From Flavobacteriaceae bacterium (GTDB lineage: Bacteria > Bacteroidota > Bacteroidia > Flavobacteriales > Flavobacteriaceae), in NCBI GenBank assembly GCA_002690805.1, contig NZFW01000020.1, positions 220,777 through 262,255 on the forward strand: a stretch of 41,479 bases of DNA, read 5' to 3'. Below the pieces are notes generated by a model. The model saw nothing but the letters and a program-made list of their open reading frames with translations, ran no database searches and was not told the origin of the DNA. Within the stretch, counting starts at the first letter, position 1. The number at the start of each line of letters is the position of its first letter. Below, piece after piece: positions 1 through 9,294 of this stretch. The position numbers and the translations under genes were made by a program.

Positions 1-2711
1 TACTGACCAGGAACAGCCATTGCGCCTCCCCGACTTCTCCATGATCTTCCTTGACCTCTTGAGACTCTATCTGGATCTATTGGAGTTGAAGCCGAATGTC
101 TTAAGTTCCATGATATTCTACTAGTTCCTTTTTTGGCAGATTGACTTACATTGTTAATTATGTTACCCTCAGAATCTTTGATACTTAACCACACAAGTGA
201 TCTCTTCTCATTTTTTTCTTCTTCTAACTTATTCCAACCTGGAAAAGGTATATCAACATTATTTTTATTTAACTGACGTTCACGTTTCATTCTTTTTTGC
301 TTGGTAGTTGAAAAATCACCATTCAAATGATAAGTAAATACAGCTCCAAAAGTTGGGTTTTCAGCAAAATAGTAATCTGCTCCTGTGTTTCCAGTTATGC
401 TCTTTGGATTATACCATTTTGCAGGTCTATTTTTATAAAGTTTAGCTTCTTTCTTTAAATTAGCTGGGGTCATTTCTCTTAATGCACTATAGTCGTCTAA
501 CACATAAAAGCCTCTCCCGAAAGAAGCTGCAACTAAGTCACTTTCTCTTTTTTGAATTACTAAATCTCTTATACCCATGTTAGGGGTTCCTGGTAACCTA
601 TTCCAATTTTTTCCCGAATTAAGGGAAGTATAAACTCCTGATTCAGTTGCTACAAAAAGTAAATTTTTAACAACTGAATCTTGAACCATTCTCCATATCA
701 ATAATCTATTTGGTAAATTACCTTTAATTGATTTCCAAGTAACTCCCTTATCTGTACTTTTAAAAATGTATGGACTAAAGTCTCCTTCTTTATGATTATC
801 TAAGCTAACATAAACTGTGTTTTCATCGAATAAATCAGCTTTAATATCATTTACAAAACTTCTTGATGGTATTCCTAATTTTGTGACAGGAATTTTAGTC
901 CAAGAATCTCCATCATTTGATGTAACTTGTATGTATCCATCATCTGTACCAGCATAAATTAATCCCTGCTTAATTGGAGACTCTGATAAAGATGTAATTG
1001 TATTATAATTTGACATTGCCCCGACATCCCAAGCATTATCCCAGCTTTGTTGTCTTCCCATTATGGGGAGAGTTATTCTTTCTTCATTCCTTGTTAAATC
1101 TTTCGATATTGGTATCCAATCATCACCTCTATTTTCAGACTTCCATACTCTAGAAGAAGCAAAATAAAGTCTTGAAGGTTTATGAGGGCTAACTAGAATT
1201 GGAGCATCCCAATTATATCTTTCAAATGGATCACCAAGCTCAGGTTGAGGTTGAATAAATACTTGATCACCCGTGGTTAAATCAACTCTATGAAGACCTC
1301 CTTGTTGTGTTTCAGCATATATTATATTATTAAATTCAGGATCAGTTGCTGATTGATGACCGTCAGCTCCTAAAGTTTTATACCAATGTTTGTTGCTAAT
1401 TCCTTCTCTTTCGTCAGTAGCTGATGGTCCACCAGCAGAACCATTGTCTTGAGTTCCACCAAAAATATGATAAAAAGGCTCATAATTATTAACTGCAACT
1501 TTATAGAATTGAGTCAAAGGTAGATTTTTAATATACCTCCATGTATCAGCTAAATCAAAGCTTTCATAAATTCCTGCATCAGTTCCTAACATCAAGTAAT
1601 TAGGATCATCATTTTTAAATATCAAAACATGATTGTCAGAATGTTTTTTCTGTTCTTTTAATTGGTTGAATGTTTTTCCACCATCTTCGGATGTCAAAAC
1701 TCGAACATTCATTAGGTATAATCTATCAAACTTGTGAGGGCTGGCATACAACTCTTGATAGTAGTGAGGTCCAGTTGCTCCAGAAACCGTGTTAGACATT
1801 TTTTTCCAAGACTCTCCTTTGTTTTCAGACCTAAAAACACCACCCTTTGTTCTATCTAATTCTATTGCAGCGTAAATAACATCTGGATTTTGTGGAGAAA
1901 TTGCTAAACCAATTTTTCCTTTATTAGATTTTGGAATACCATTTGTTAATTTTTTCCAATTGTTTCCACCGTCATTTGAACGATAAATTGCAGTTCCTGG
2001 ACCACCTCCCATAAGAGCAGCAACAGTTCTGTGACGATCCCAAGTCGCAGCATATAAAATATTTGAATCTCTTGGATCAATTAATATATCTGTAACTCCT
2101 GTCCATTGATTATTTCCTAAGGTTCGCTTCCATGTTTTACCTCCATTTTCAGTTTTATATAATCCTCTTTCACCTCCTTTACTCCACAAAGGGCCTTGAG
2201 CAGCAACCCATACGATGTCTGGATTTGATGGATGTACAATAATTTTTGAAATATGTTCAGATTTTTTCAAACCCATATTTTTCCATGTCCTGCCTTCATC
2301 ATTTGACTTATAAACTCCATCACCATAAGCAACATGGCGACCACCTACATTTTCACCAGTGCCCAGCCAAATGGTTGAAGGATTATTATTATCAATAGTT
2401 ACACATCCTGTAGAGTAAGAAGATTGATTATCAAATAAAGGCATCCATGTAGTTCCAGCATTTTCTGTTTTCCATAATCCTCCGGAGCCGACAGCTACAT
2501 ACCATGTATTTTCTTTCTCTGGATGGATTGCAATATCTGCAATTCTTCCAGATAAAAAAGCAGGACCTACATTTCTAAATTTAAACGCAGATAAATCTAT
2601 CTGCTTTTCAGCATTTGGTTTTTCTTGTTTTTGTACACGTTTTTTTTGAGCAATTAAAAAGTTATTAGAAGCTAAAAATATACTCACAGTTATGATAATA
2701 AATCGTTTCAT
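1..2711 (-). CDS. Secreted Asp-box (BNR/VPS10-type) beta-propeller protein, C-terminus cut by the window edge
   Basis: The frame is open from an ATG at 2711 to the window edge (903 codons seen), so the C-terminus is missing. The N-terminus (MKRFIIITVSIFLASNNFLIAQ) is a signal peptide. About eleven Asp-box motifs of the form S-x-D/N-x-G-x-T-W follow, for example NDEGRTWK, TENGGKTWK, SNDGGNNWKK, SEDGGKTF, STDKGVTWK and SLNSGKNWN. These are the loops of sialidase/sortilin-type propeller blades, and two propellers in tandem would fit the length. The last visible part (WNLRHSAS...AVPGQ) resembles the Ig-like FlgD-type end of this Bacteroidota family. Such proteins are usually labelled glycosyl hydrolase or VPS10/sortilin-like, but no enzymatic activity can be read from the sequence. 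A run of twelve or more A residues sits just before the start codon on the coding strand. Domain call is secure; function is unknown. Confidence 0.88.
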   Translation of the reverse strand, partial: MKRFIIITVSIFLASNNFLIAQKKRVQKQEKPNAEKQIDLSAFKFRNVGPAFLSGRIADIAIHPEKENTWYVAVGSGGLWKTENAGTTWMPLFDNQSSYSTGCVTIDNNNPSTIWLGTGENVGGRHVAYGDGVYKSNDEGRTWKNMGLKKSEHISKIIVHPSNPDIVWVAAQGPLWSKGGERGLYKTENGGKTWKRTLGNNQWTGVTDILIDPRDSNILYAATWDRHRTVAALMGGGPGTAIYRSNDGGNNWKKLTNGIPKSNKGKIGLAISPQNPDVIYAAIELDRTKGGVFRSENKGESWKKMSNTVSGATGPHYYQELYASPHKFDRLYLMNVRVLTSEDGGKTFNQLKEQKKHSDNHVLIFKNDDPNYLMLGTDAGIYESFDLADTWRYIKNLPLTQFYKVAVNNYEPFYHIFGGTQDNGSAGGPSATDEREGISNKHWYKTLGADGHQSATDPEFNNIIYAETQQGGLHRVDLTTGDQVFIQPQPELGDPFERYNWDAPILVSPHKPSRLYFASSRVWKSENRGDDWIPISKDLTRNEERITLPIMGRQQSWDNAWDVGAMSNYNTITSLSESPIKQGLIYAGTDDGYIQVTSNDGDSWTKIPVTKLGIPSRSFVNDIKADLFDENTVYVSLDNHKEGDFSPYIFKSTDKGVTWKSIKGNLPNRLLIWRMVQDSVVKNLLFVATESGVYTSLNSGKNWNRLPGTPNMGIRDLVIQKRESDLVAASFGRGFYVLDDYSALREMTPANLKKEAKLYKNRPAKWYNPKSITGNTGADYYFAENPTFGAVFTYHLNGDFSTTKQKRMKRERQLNKNNVDIPFPGWNKLEEEKNEKRSLVWLSIKDSEGNIINNVSQSAKKGTSRISWNLRHSASTPIDPDRVSRGQGRSWRSRGGAMAVPGQ

Positions 2712-2846
2712 TTTTTTTTTTTGTTAATCTGAATATTAATTAATTTGACTTATGAGAAAACATAAGGTTTAATCCATAATGGAAAAATAAATATAAAAAT
2801 TTATATTTATAAATTATTTTAAAAATTTTAATGAATTTTATAATTA

Positions 2847-3683
2847 ATGTATAATTTAATTGAGTACTTTGAAAATATCCCAAGTATTCACAGAGCTGTA
2901 ATTTTAGTCGGTGGTATATCTTTTTTTTGGATTTTAGAGGGAACTGTTCCACTTTTCGCTTTTAGATATAAAAAATGGAAACATGCATTTCCAAATTTAT
3001 TTTTCACTTTTACAACAATAATAATTAATTTTTTATTGGCGTTTTTACTTTTATACACCTCGGATTGGGTAGTTGAAAATGAATATGGATTTATACATTT
3101 ATTTAATGGAATTCCTTTAATAATTGAAGTGTTTTTAGCTGTTCTGTTATTAGATTTCATAGGAGCTTTTCTTGCTCATTATGTAGAGCATAAAATTAAC
3201 CCCTTGTGGATGATTCATCTTGTTCATCACTCTGACCATAATGTAGATACCACAACTGCGAACAGACATCATCCTTTAGAGAGTCTTATTAGGTTTTCTT
3301 TTACATTATTTGCAATCTTAATTGTTGGAGCTCCAATAGGATATGTAATGCTCTACCAATCTCTTTCTGTTATTTTAACTCAATTCAATCATGCTAACAT
3401 TAAGCTGCCAAGAAAAATTGATAAATGGTTAAGCTATTTAATTGTTTCTCCTGATATGCACAAAATTCATCACCATTATCGCTTACCATATACAGATGCT
3501 AATTATGGAAATATATTTTCTATTTGGGATAGAATTTTTGGAACCTTCATGGATCTTGATAGAGAGAAGATTATTTATGGAGTAGATGTTTTTCCAGATG
3601 AGTATAAAAACTCAAATATTAAAGATCTTTTAAAACAGCCTTTTCAAAAATATCAAAGACCAACAAAATCAAGTAAAATTTAG
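2847..3683 (+). CDS. Sterol desaturase / fatty acid hydroxylase superfamily membrane protein
   Basis: This 278-residue protein has several membrane segments (about 15-38, 48-72, 92-112, 152-178) and the His clusters of the fatty acid hydroxylase superfamily: HYVEH (111-115), HLVHH (124-128), NRHHP (139-143), NHAN (181-184) and HKIHHH (205-210). These would hold a non-haem di-iron centre that hydroxylates or desaturates a lipid using oxygen, at the inner membrane. The substrate cannot be told from sequence; in this phylum relatives act on fatty acids, carotenoids or sterol-like lipids. The ATG at 2847 is the first usable start, since an ATG at 2831 soon meets a stop. The gene converges on hisS and overlaps its end by 4 bases. 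I see no clear promoter box upstream. Confidence 0.85.
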   Translation: MYNLIEYFENIPSIHRAVILVGGISFFWILEGTVPLFAFRYKKWKHAFPNLFFTFTTIIINFLLAFLLLYTSDWVVENEYGFIHLFNGIPLIIEVFLAVLLLDFIGAFLAHYVEHKINPLWMIHLVHHSDHNVDTTTANRHHPLESLIRFSFTLFAILIVGAPIGYVMLYQSLSVILTQFNHANIKLPRKIDKWLSYLIVSPDMHKIHHHYRLPYTDANYGNIFSIWDRIFGTFMDLDREKIIYGVDVFPDEYKNSNIKDLLKQPFQKYQRPTKSSKI

Positions 3684-5065
3684 ATTTTATTTAATTTTTC
3701 TAAAACTCTCAACATATTATCAATAGGATGTTGCTCTTGCTCACCAGAAGTCATGTTTTTAAGGGTGAACTTTTTATTTTCAATTTCATTTTCTCCTAAA
3801 AATACAACATGACTGATATCTTTTTTATTAGCATAATTTAATTGTTTGTTTATTTTAACCTTTAAAGGATAAAATTCACAAACAAGACCTTTGGATCTCA
3901 ATTTATTAATTTTACTAAAAATGATATCAGAACCAGTTGTTCCAAGATTTAAAAATAAAATATCTGTTTTTCTATTAATATTTGAGGGAAACAAACCTAA
4001 TTCATCTAAAATGAGATAAATTCTATCGAAGCCAAAAGAAATTCCAATACCACTGACACCTCTCATTCCAAATGAACTTGTTAACTCATCATATCTTCCT
4101 CCCCCTCCAATTGAACCCATTTTAACTTTAGAAGGACCTTCAACTTCTACTATCATTCCTGTGTAATAATTAAGTCCCCTAGCCAAAGTGAGATCAAATG
4201 AGATATTGACTGATTTAAGTTTAACAATTTTAAGCTTAGTTAAGATAAATCTTAATTCTTCTAACCCTTTTAATCCTACTGGTATATTTTTAAATAATAA
4301 ATCTAATTCACTCAAAACATTATTTACATCACCTTTTAAATTTAAAATTGGTTTAATTATATCAATAGAATCATTAGTAAAACCCTTTGCAATTAATTCA
4401 TCTTCAACTCCTTTAAGTCCAATTTTATCTATTTTATCAATCGCAACTGTAAAATCAGTTAATTTATTCTCATTTCCAATCAATTTAACAATTCCTTCAA
4501 GGATTTTTCTATGATTAATTTTAACAGTGACATCTTCAAGCTTTAAGTCAGAAAAAACCTTGTCGTATAATGAAATCATTTCTACTTCTTGCCATAAAGA
4601 TCTATCCCCGACTATATCAGCATCACATTGGCAAAATTCCTGAAAACGTCCATGTTGAGGCCTATCAGCTCTCCAAACATTTTGAATCTGAAATCTTCTA
4701 AAAGGAAAAGTTAATTCATTTTGATTAGAAGCAACATACCTTGCGAATGGAACTGTTAAATCATATCTTAATGCTTTTTCACTGAGAGAATTTGAAAAAC
4801 CCTTTAGATTATTTTTTTGAAAATCATTAATATTTGCTTTTTTTAATTTGTCTCCAGAATTGAGAATTTTAAATATTAAACGATCTCCTTCTTCACCATA
4901 CTTTCCAGTCAAAGTCGATAGCCTTTCAAATGAAGGAGTTTCAATTGGCTCAAAAGCAAAAGACTCAAATCCCTTTTGAAGAATCATTCTTAGATAATTC
5001 CTTTTGTACAAAACTTCTGATGAAAAGTCTCTTGTACCCTTAGGTATTTTTGGTTTCGATGACAT
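3680..5065 (-). CDS. hisS: Histidine--tRNA ligase
   Basis: HisRS charges tRNA-His with histidine in the cytoplasm. The 461-residue protein shows all class II landmarks: YDLTVPFARYV (101-111), motif 2 with FRRFQIQNVWRADRPQHGRF (122-141), the histidine-specific LARGLNYYTG (294-303), GGGGRYD (320-326), and motif 3 with GISFGFDR (341-348). A C-terminal anticodon-binding domain covers about 365-461. Length is normal for the longer bacterial forms. Start is the ATG at 5065. The gene lies 25 bases downstream of the DUF6495 gene on the same strand and is probably cotranscribed with it. Its 3' end overlaps the convergent hydroxylase gene by 4 bases. Confidence 0.97.
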   Translation of the reverse strand: MSSKPKIPKGTRDFSSEVLYKRNYLRMILQKGFESFAFEPIETPSFERLSTLTGKYGEEGDRLIFKILNSGDKLKKANINDFQKNNLKGFSNSLSEKALRYDLTVPFARYVASNQNELTFPFRRFQIQNVWRADRPQHGRFQEFCQCDADIVGDRSLWQEVEMISLYDKVFSDLKLEDVTVKINHRKILEGIVKLIGNENKLTDFTVAIDKIDKIGLKGVEDELIAKGFTNDSIDIIKPILNLKGDVNNVLSELDLLFKNIPVGLKGLEELRFILTKLKIVKLKSVNISFDLTLARGLNYYTGMIVEVEGPSKVKMGSIGGGGRYDELTSSFGMRGVSGIGISFGFDRIYLILDELGLFPSNINRKTDILFLNLGTTGSDIIFSKINKLRSKGLVCEFYPLKVKINKQLNYANKKDISHVVFLGENEIENKKFTLKNMTSGEQEQHPIDNMLRVLEKLNKI

Positions 5066-5090
5066 AATGATTATCTGCTAGACAAATATC

Positions 5091-5576
5091 CTACTTTTCA
5101 CTTGATTTTAAAAGTCTTTCATCAAACATAATGAATAGTTGCCCTTCAGATATATGTGAGCCCTTTGAAATAAGGGAAAAGATTTCATCATTTCTATTGG
5201 TTTTATATCTTTTGGTAGATCTTAATAACTCAACTTGATCTGATTTAATGTTATTTAGGATCCAACTCTGTCCTTTAAAAGAATTTAAATAAATTGATTG
5301 ATTTTTAGACTTTACAATTATTGAATTGATTGAATTTTTATTACACTTAAACAAAAAAAGATGAGTTGAACTTATATTCTCAACAAATCTAACCTTGTTT
5401 AAAATATCATTCCACACCAAATCACTAAATAAGTCTAAAATAAGATTTACTTTATCCGGTGAATTAGACTTTATTTTATCCCATTTTTCTTTATCAATCG
5501 AATTGGATGCTAAAAAAATTGAAAACTCATTACTTAGTGAATCAAATTGTTCTTTTGAAAGTCTATTATATCTCAA
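5091..5576 (-). CDS. DUF6495 family protein, TTG start
   Basis: A 161-residue soluble protein with the pattern I associate with the flavobacterial DUF6495 family: an N-terminal RYNRLSKEQFDSL segment, a central FSDLVWNDILNKV segment, and a hydrophobic C-terminal end. Function is unknown. I see no signal peptide, membrane helix or catalytic motif. The start appears to be TTG at 5576: the family-like N-terminus begins there, an in-frame stop lies three codons upstream, and no ATG or GTG is available in between. It sits between the rplI terminator and hisS, and pairing with hisS suggests a shared transcript. Family assignment is from memory of the family, so moderate confidence. Confidence 0.75.
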   Translation of the reverse strand: MRYNRLSKEQFDSLSNEFSIFLASNSIDKEKWDKIKSNSPDKVNLILDLFSDLVWNDILNKVRFVENISSTHLFLFKCNKNSINSIIVKSKNQSIYLNSFKGQSWILNNIKSDQVELLRSTKRYKTNRNDEIFSLISKGSHISEGQLFIMFDERLLKSSEK

Positions 5577-5581
5577 TTTAT

Positions 5582-5609
5582 TTTATAAAAAAAACCCCAA
5601 GAATTGGGG
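5582..5609 (-). terminator. Intrinsic terminator of the rpsF-rpsR-rplI operon
   Basis: Read on the minus strand, CCCCAA (arm 5609-5604), loop TTC and TTGGGG (arm 5600-5595) form a 6-bp GC-rich stem, followed at once by a run of eight T. It lies 23 bases past the rplI stop. The T-run is on the downstream side only for minus-strand transcription, so it ends the ribosomal operon. The DUF6495 gene just beyond then needs read-through or its own promoter, and I find no good box for one. Confidence 0.85.
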
Positions 5610-5631
5610 CTTTATATTAAATTAATATCTT

Positions 5632-6084
5632 TTATGACTTAGCAGCAATTATCTCAAAAGGATATTGAATACTAATATCTCGGTGTAGGCGAATGGTTGC
5701 TTCATATTTACCAATTCTTTTAATTGATCGGCCAGGAATACTTATGTATTTTTTATCAATATTTTCACCTTTTGATTCAAAAAAGCTGGCTAAATCTTGG
5801 GAATTAATTGACCCAAAAAGACGATCACCTGAAGAAACTTTAGAAGATAATTTCATTTCAATTTTCATTAATTTTTCTCCTAAAGATTTAGCCTCCTTGA
5901 TAATTTTCTCTTCTTTGAAAGCCCTTTGCTTTAAATTTTCATTTAAAACTTTTTTGGCTGATATGGTTGCAAGAACAGCCTTTCCTTGTGGAATTAAAAA
6001 ATTTCTACCATATCCATTTTTAACTTCAACTAGGTCGTCTTTAAAACCTACGTTTTGAACATCTTCTTTTAATATAATTTGCAT
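5632..6084 (-). CDS. rplI: 50S ribosomal protein L9
   Basis: L9 binds 23S rRNA at the base of the L1 stalk. The 150-residue protein has the conserved N-terminal domain (MQIILKEDVQNVGFKDDLVEVKNGYGRNFLIPQGKA), a charged connecting helix (about 42-75), and a C-terminal domain (FGSINSQDLA...IGKYEATIRLH). Length is typical. It is the last gene of the rpsF-rpsR-rplI operon, 10 bases after rpsR, and is followed by an intrinsic terminator. Confidence 0.97.
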   Translation of the reverse strand: MQIILKEDVQNVGFKDDLVEVKNGYGRNFLIPQGKAVLATISAKKVLNENLKQRAFKEEKIIKEAKSLGEKLMKIEMKLSSKVSSGDRLFGSINSQDLASFFESKGENIDKKYISIPGRSIKRIGKYEATIRLHRDISIQYPFEIIAAKS

Positions 6085-6094
6085 AATATCTGAT

Positions 6095-6391
6095 TTATTT
6101 TAACATATCAGCCACATAAGGCATTAAAGCTAGATGACGAGCACGTTTTATTGCAACTGATACTTTACGTTGATATTTTAAAGAAGTTCCTGTCAAACGT
6201 CTTGGCAAAATTTTTCCTTGTTCGTTCACGAACTTTATCAAAAAGTCTGGGTCCTTATAATCAACATATTTAATACCTGTTCTTTTGAATCTACAATACT
6301 TTTTTTTCGTAGATGTATCAATATTTAAGGGTGTTAAATATCTTATTTCACCTTCCTTTTTATTGCTATTTTGTTCTTCTATCTTTGACAT
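6095..6391 (-). CDS. rpsR: 30S ribosomal protein S18
   Basis: S18 pairs with S6 on the platform of the small subunit. The 98-residue protein carries the conserved core: [20 protein letters not shown], then [20 protein letters not shown] and [10 protein letters not shown]. The N-terminal 20 residues ([18 protein letters not shown]) are a charged extension often seen in this phylum. It lies 4 bases after rpsF and 10 bases before rplI, the usual order. Confidence 0.97.
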   Translation of the reverse strand: MSKIEEQNSNKKEGEIRYLTPLNIDTSTKKKYCRFKRTGIKYVDYKDPDFLIKFVNEQGKILPRRLTGTSLKYQRKVSVAIKRARHLALMPYVADMLK

Positions 6392-6395
6392 AAGT

Positions 6396-6734
6396 TTAAG
6401 CTTTTACAGTTTTCTTCTTTCTTCTTTTTTCTGCCCATGCTAAAGAATGTTTATCTAGCTTAACAGTTAAATATCTCATAACACGTTCATCTCTTCTAAA
6501 AGAAACTTCCAATTCGTCAATTGTAGCACTATCGGAGGTATATTCAAATAAATGATAAAAAGCACTCTTTTTATTTTGTATTGGATATGCTAGCTTTTTC
6601 AAGCCCCAATTTTCTTTACTTGTTATGCTTCCACCTTTGGAAATCAGAAATTTTTCATATTTCTGAACTGCTTCCTCTATCTGGGGTTCAGATAGAACGG
6701 GATTTAGAATGAAAACAGTTTCATAATTATTCAT
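6396..6734 (-). CDS. rpsF: 30S ribosomal protein S6
   Basis: S6 binds S18 and 16S rRNA. The 112-residue protein begins [12 protein letters not shown], the standard S6 N-terminus, and contains [20 protein letters not shown] and the terminal basic tail ([12 protein letters not shown]). I chose the ATG at 6734. A longer reading from TTG at 6755 is rejected because that TTG is the end of the -7 promoter box (6753-6760) and would lie upstream of the transcription start. First gene of rpsF-rpsR-rplI. Confidence 0.97.
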   Translation of the reverse strand: MNNYETVFILNPVLSEPQIEEAVQKYEKFLISKGGSITSKENWGLKKLAYPIQNKKSAFYHLFEYTSDSATIDELEVSFRRDERVMRYLTVKLDKHSLAWAEKRRKKKTVKA

Positions 6735-6752
6735 AAATATTATTTTAGTTTG

Positions 6753-6783
6753 CAAAAGTATGAGAACTCTTTGTTAACACCAA
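6753..6783 (-). promoter_or_regulatory. Bacteroidota-type promoter of rpsF operon
   Basis: On the minus strand, TTG (6783-6781), a 20-base spacer, and TACTTTTG (6760-6753) match the Bacteroidota housekeeping consensus of a TTTG/TTG -33 box and a TAnnTTTG -7 box. The expected transcription start is near 6746, giving a leader of about a dozen bases before the rpsF ATG at 6734. Confidence 0.8.
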
Positions 6784-6817
6784 GTTTTTATGTTTTTTTT
6801 TAAAACTTAATACTAAA

Positions 6818-9268
6818 TTAGTATGGATCAACATCAACAACTAATCTAACACTTTTGAATGAAGCTATACTTTCAAAACTTTTTTTGGTTTTGTTTAGAA
6901 TTAATTTAAAATGAAGTCTTGATGCTCTAGAATCTAATTTAATCAAAATTTGTTTGTGATAATAGTTTCTTATTCTCGATATGGGGGGGAAAACAGGACC
7001 TAAAATTTTACCTTTAAAAGACTGACTCAAAACATTTGTAAACCAGTCAGATGCAATATTTAAATTTTCTATATTTCTATTTTTAAAAGTAATTCGAACC
7101 AATCTTACAAATGGTGGAAAAGAATTTAACCTTCTATCATTTAATTCTAAATCAATCAAAGAGTTTATATTGTTTTGAATTACATTTATTATTACCGGAT
7201 GATTTGGTTGATATGTTTGAATTAAAACTAAACCTCTTTGATTTGATCTTCCTGACCTACCAGCAACCTGAGTAAGCATTTGAAAACTTCTTTCATGAGA
7301 TCTAAAATCAGGAAAATTTATTAAGTGATCAGCATTAATTACTCCAACTAATTGTACGTTTTTAAAATCCAAACCTTTAACAATCATTTGAGTTCCGACG
7401 AGTATCTTAATTTTTTGAGATGAAAAGGAATTAATAATTCGATCAAAATCATTTTTCCCCCTTGTTGTATCCCAGTCCATTCTGGCAATAGGAATATTCG
7501 GAAATAAATCATTTAACTGTTTTTCAATTTGCTGTGTACCAGACCCTTTTGTAATAATATTAGTTGAGTTACATGAATGGCACATAACAGGAATAGGAAT
7601 ATTATATCCACAATAATGACACTGTAGTTTTTCAGTATTTTTATGATAAGTTAGAGTAACATCACACTGAACACATTGAGGCATGTGCCCACATGTTAAA
7701 CATTCCAGAATTGGAGCAAAACCCCTTCTGTTTTGAAATAAAATGACTTGCTTGTCTGATTCTAATGTTTTAGAAATTGAATCTATTAAATGAATTGACA
7801 AGTCACCTTTAATCTTCTTTTTCCTATGAGCATCCGCAAGATCAATTGTTTTAATTTCTGGCAACTTAATACCCCCAAACCTTTCATTTAAATAACCAAC
7901 TCCATATTTTTTTTTATTTACATTATATATTGTTTCGAGACTTGGTGTAGCAGATCCAAGAATTACTTTTGCATTAATAATTTTTGAAAGATAAATTGAA
8001 GCATCTCTAGCATGGTATCTTGGTGCTGGATCAAATTGTTTATATGAAATCTCATGTTCTTCATCAACAATGATTAGATCTAGTTGTTTAAAGGGTAAAA
8101 ATAAAGAGGACCTCGCTCCTATTATAACCTTTGCATTATCAGAAGAGGAATAAACATTTTGCCAAATTTCTGTCCGCTCATTTAAATTATTTTTTGAGTG
8201 ATATGCTTGAACTTGATTTCCAAAATATGATTGAAATCTAACTATCATTTGAGAGGTTATAGAAATTTCGGGTAATAAAAATAGAACTTGCCCACCTTTA
8301 TCAATTATATTTTTTATAAATTTCATATAAATAGCAGTCTTCCCTGAGGATGTGACGCCTTGTAACAAAACTATATTTTTTTCTTTCAATTCCTTATTTA
8401 AGGAAAAATAAGCTTTGTTTTGATGATCTGATAATTTTTGTAAAGCTGGATGAGTAATTCCATCATATTTAACTCTATCTAACTTAATTTCTTTCTCTAT
8501 TATTAATTTCTTTTTAAGAAGAGATCTGGATATTGATGCGGAGGTACAAGACTTTTCATAAATTTTTTTTGCATTAATCCACTTATTTTTTTGATCACTA
8601 AGAGCAATTAATGATAAAATAAATTTTAATTGTTTAGGTGACTTTTTTAAAGATTCGAGTGTTTTTTTTAAGATGGTAGGCTTATTAAAATTTTTGTTTA
8701 AGCTAAAAACTTTTTGAAATTTAGGCTTATACCTTTCTTCAATATTTTGTTTAACTAGGACAGCATCTTTTTTGATTAATGGCTGAAGTAACTTTATAGC
8801 ATTTTTCTTTCCTGAAATTTTAATAACATCTTTAATATTTAAACTTGTGTTTTCTAGCGCTTCATATACTAAATATTCTTCGTCAGAAAGAGAGTTTTTA
8901 TCTATAGAAATATTGTTGTTTTTAATAACTTTTGTCTCACTTTCCAGTAATAATGTTGCGGGTAATGAAGCTTTAATTACAGAACCAATAGAACATTGAT
9001 AATATTCAGATATCCAATTCCAAAATTCAATTTGAAAAGGATAAATACATGGCTTATCGTCTAAGATTGAGTCAATAAATTTAGGCTTATAAGTCTGGGG
9101 AGATACTTTGTGTTTACGTGAAATTATTCCAGTATAAATTTTTGATCTCCCAAAAGGAATAGCTACTCTAAATCCAGGAAATAGCAGTTTATAATCTTCC
9201 TCATTTACTTGATATGTATAAGGTTTAGGTAAAGGAAGCGGTAAAAAAACATCAACAAAAAAATACAT
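6818..9268 (-). CDS. priA: Replication restart helicase PriA (primosomal protein N')
   Basis: PriA recognises stalled forks and reloads the replisome. The 816-residue protein has an N-terminal DNA-binding region with FPGFRVAIPFGRSKIYTGI (30-48), Walker A GVTSSGKT (304-311), Walker B DEEH (402-405), GSATPSLE (438-445), and eight zinc-ligand cysteines at 523, 526, 532, 535, 550, 553, 563 and 566, two sites as in known PriA. The helicase C part has GTQMIVKGLDF and QVAGRSGR. Length fits the Bacteroidota form. It lies 26 bases after the YihY-family gene on the same strand and may be read from its promoter. Confidence 0.97.
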   Translation of the reverse strand: MYFFVDVFLPLPLPKPYTYQVNEEDYKLLFPGFRVAIPFGRSKIYTGIISRKHKVSPQTYKPKFIDSILDDKPCIYPFQIEFWNWISEYYQCSIGSVIKASLPATLLLESETKVIKNNNISIDKNSLSDEEYLVYEALENTSLNIKDVIKISGKKNAIKLLQPLIKKDAVLVKQNIEERYKPKFQKVFSLNKNFNKPTILKKTLESLKKSPKQLKFILSLIALSDQKNKWINAKKIYEKSCTSASISRSLLKKKLIIEKEIKLDRVKYDGITHPALQKLSDHQNKAYFSLNKELKEKNIVLLQGVTSSGKTAIYMKFIKNIIDKGGQVLFLLPEISITSQMIVRFQSYFGNQVQAYHSKNNLNERTEIWQNVYSSSDNAKVIIGARSSLFLPFKQLDLIIVDEEHEISYKQFDPAPRYHARDASIYLSKIINAKVILGSATPSLETIYNVNKKKYGVGYLNERFGGIKLPEIKTIDLADAHRKKKIKGDLSIHLIDSISKTLESDKQVILFQNRRGFAPILECLTCGHMPQCVQCDVTLTYHKNTEKLQCHYCGYNIPIPVMCHSCNSTNIITKGSGTQQIEKQLNDLFPNIPIARMDWDTTRGKNDFDRIINSFSSQKIKILVGTQMIVKGLDFKNVQLVGVINADHLINFPDFRSHERSFQMLTQVAGRSGRSNQRGLVLIQTYQPNHPVIINVIQNNINSLIDLELNDRRLNSFPPFVRLVRITFKNRNIENLNIASDWFTNVLSQSFKGKILGPVFPPISRIRNYYHKQILIKLDSRASRLHFKLILNKTKKSFESIASFKSVRLVVDVDPY

Positions 9269-9294
9269 TTTTTAAATTAATCAAGGTTAAAGTT

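Noticed and set aside
4188-4514. Open frame of 108 codons on the plus strand inside hisS
   Set aside because: Antisense to a well conserved gene, with no family match; a shadow frame of AT-rich coding sequence.
5693-6058. Open frame of 121 codons on the plus strand inside rplI
   Set aside because: Complete overlap with L9 on the other strand, no recognisable protein features.
6735-6755. Longer S6 reading from TTG at 6755
   Set aside because: The TTG is the end of the TACTTTTG promoter box and lies before the transcription start; MNNYETVF at 6734 is the family N-terminus.
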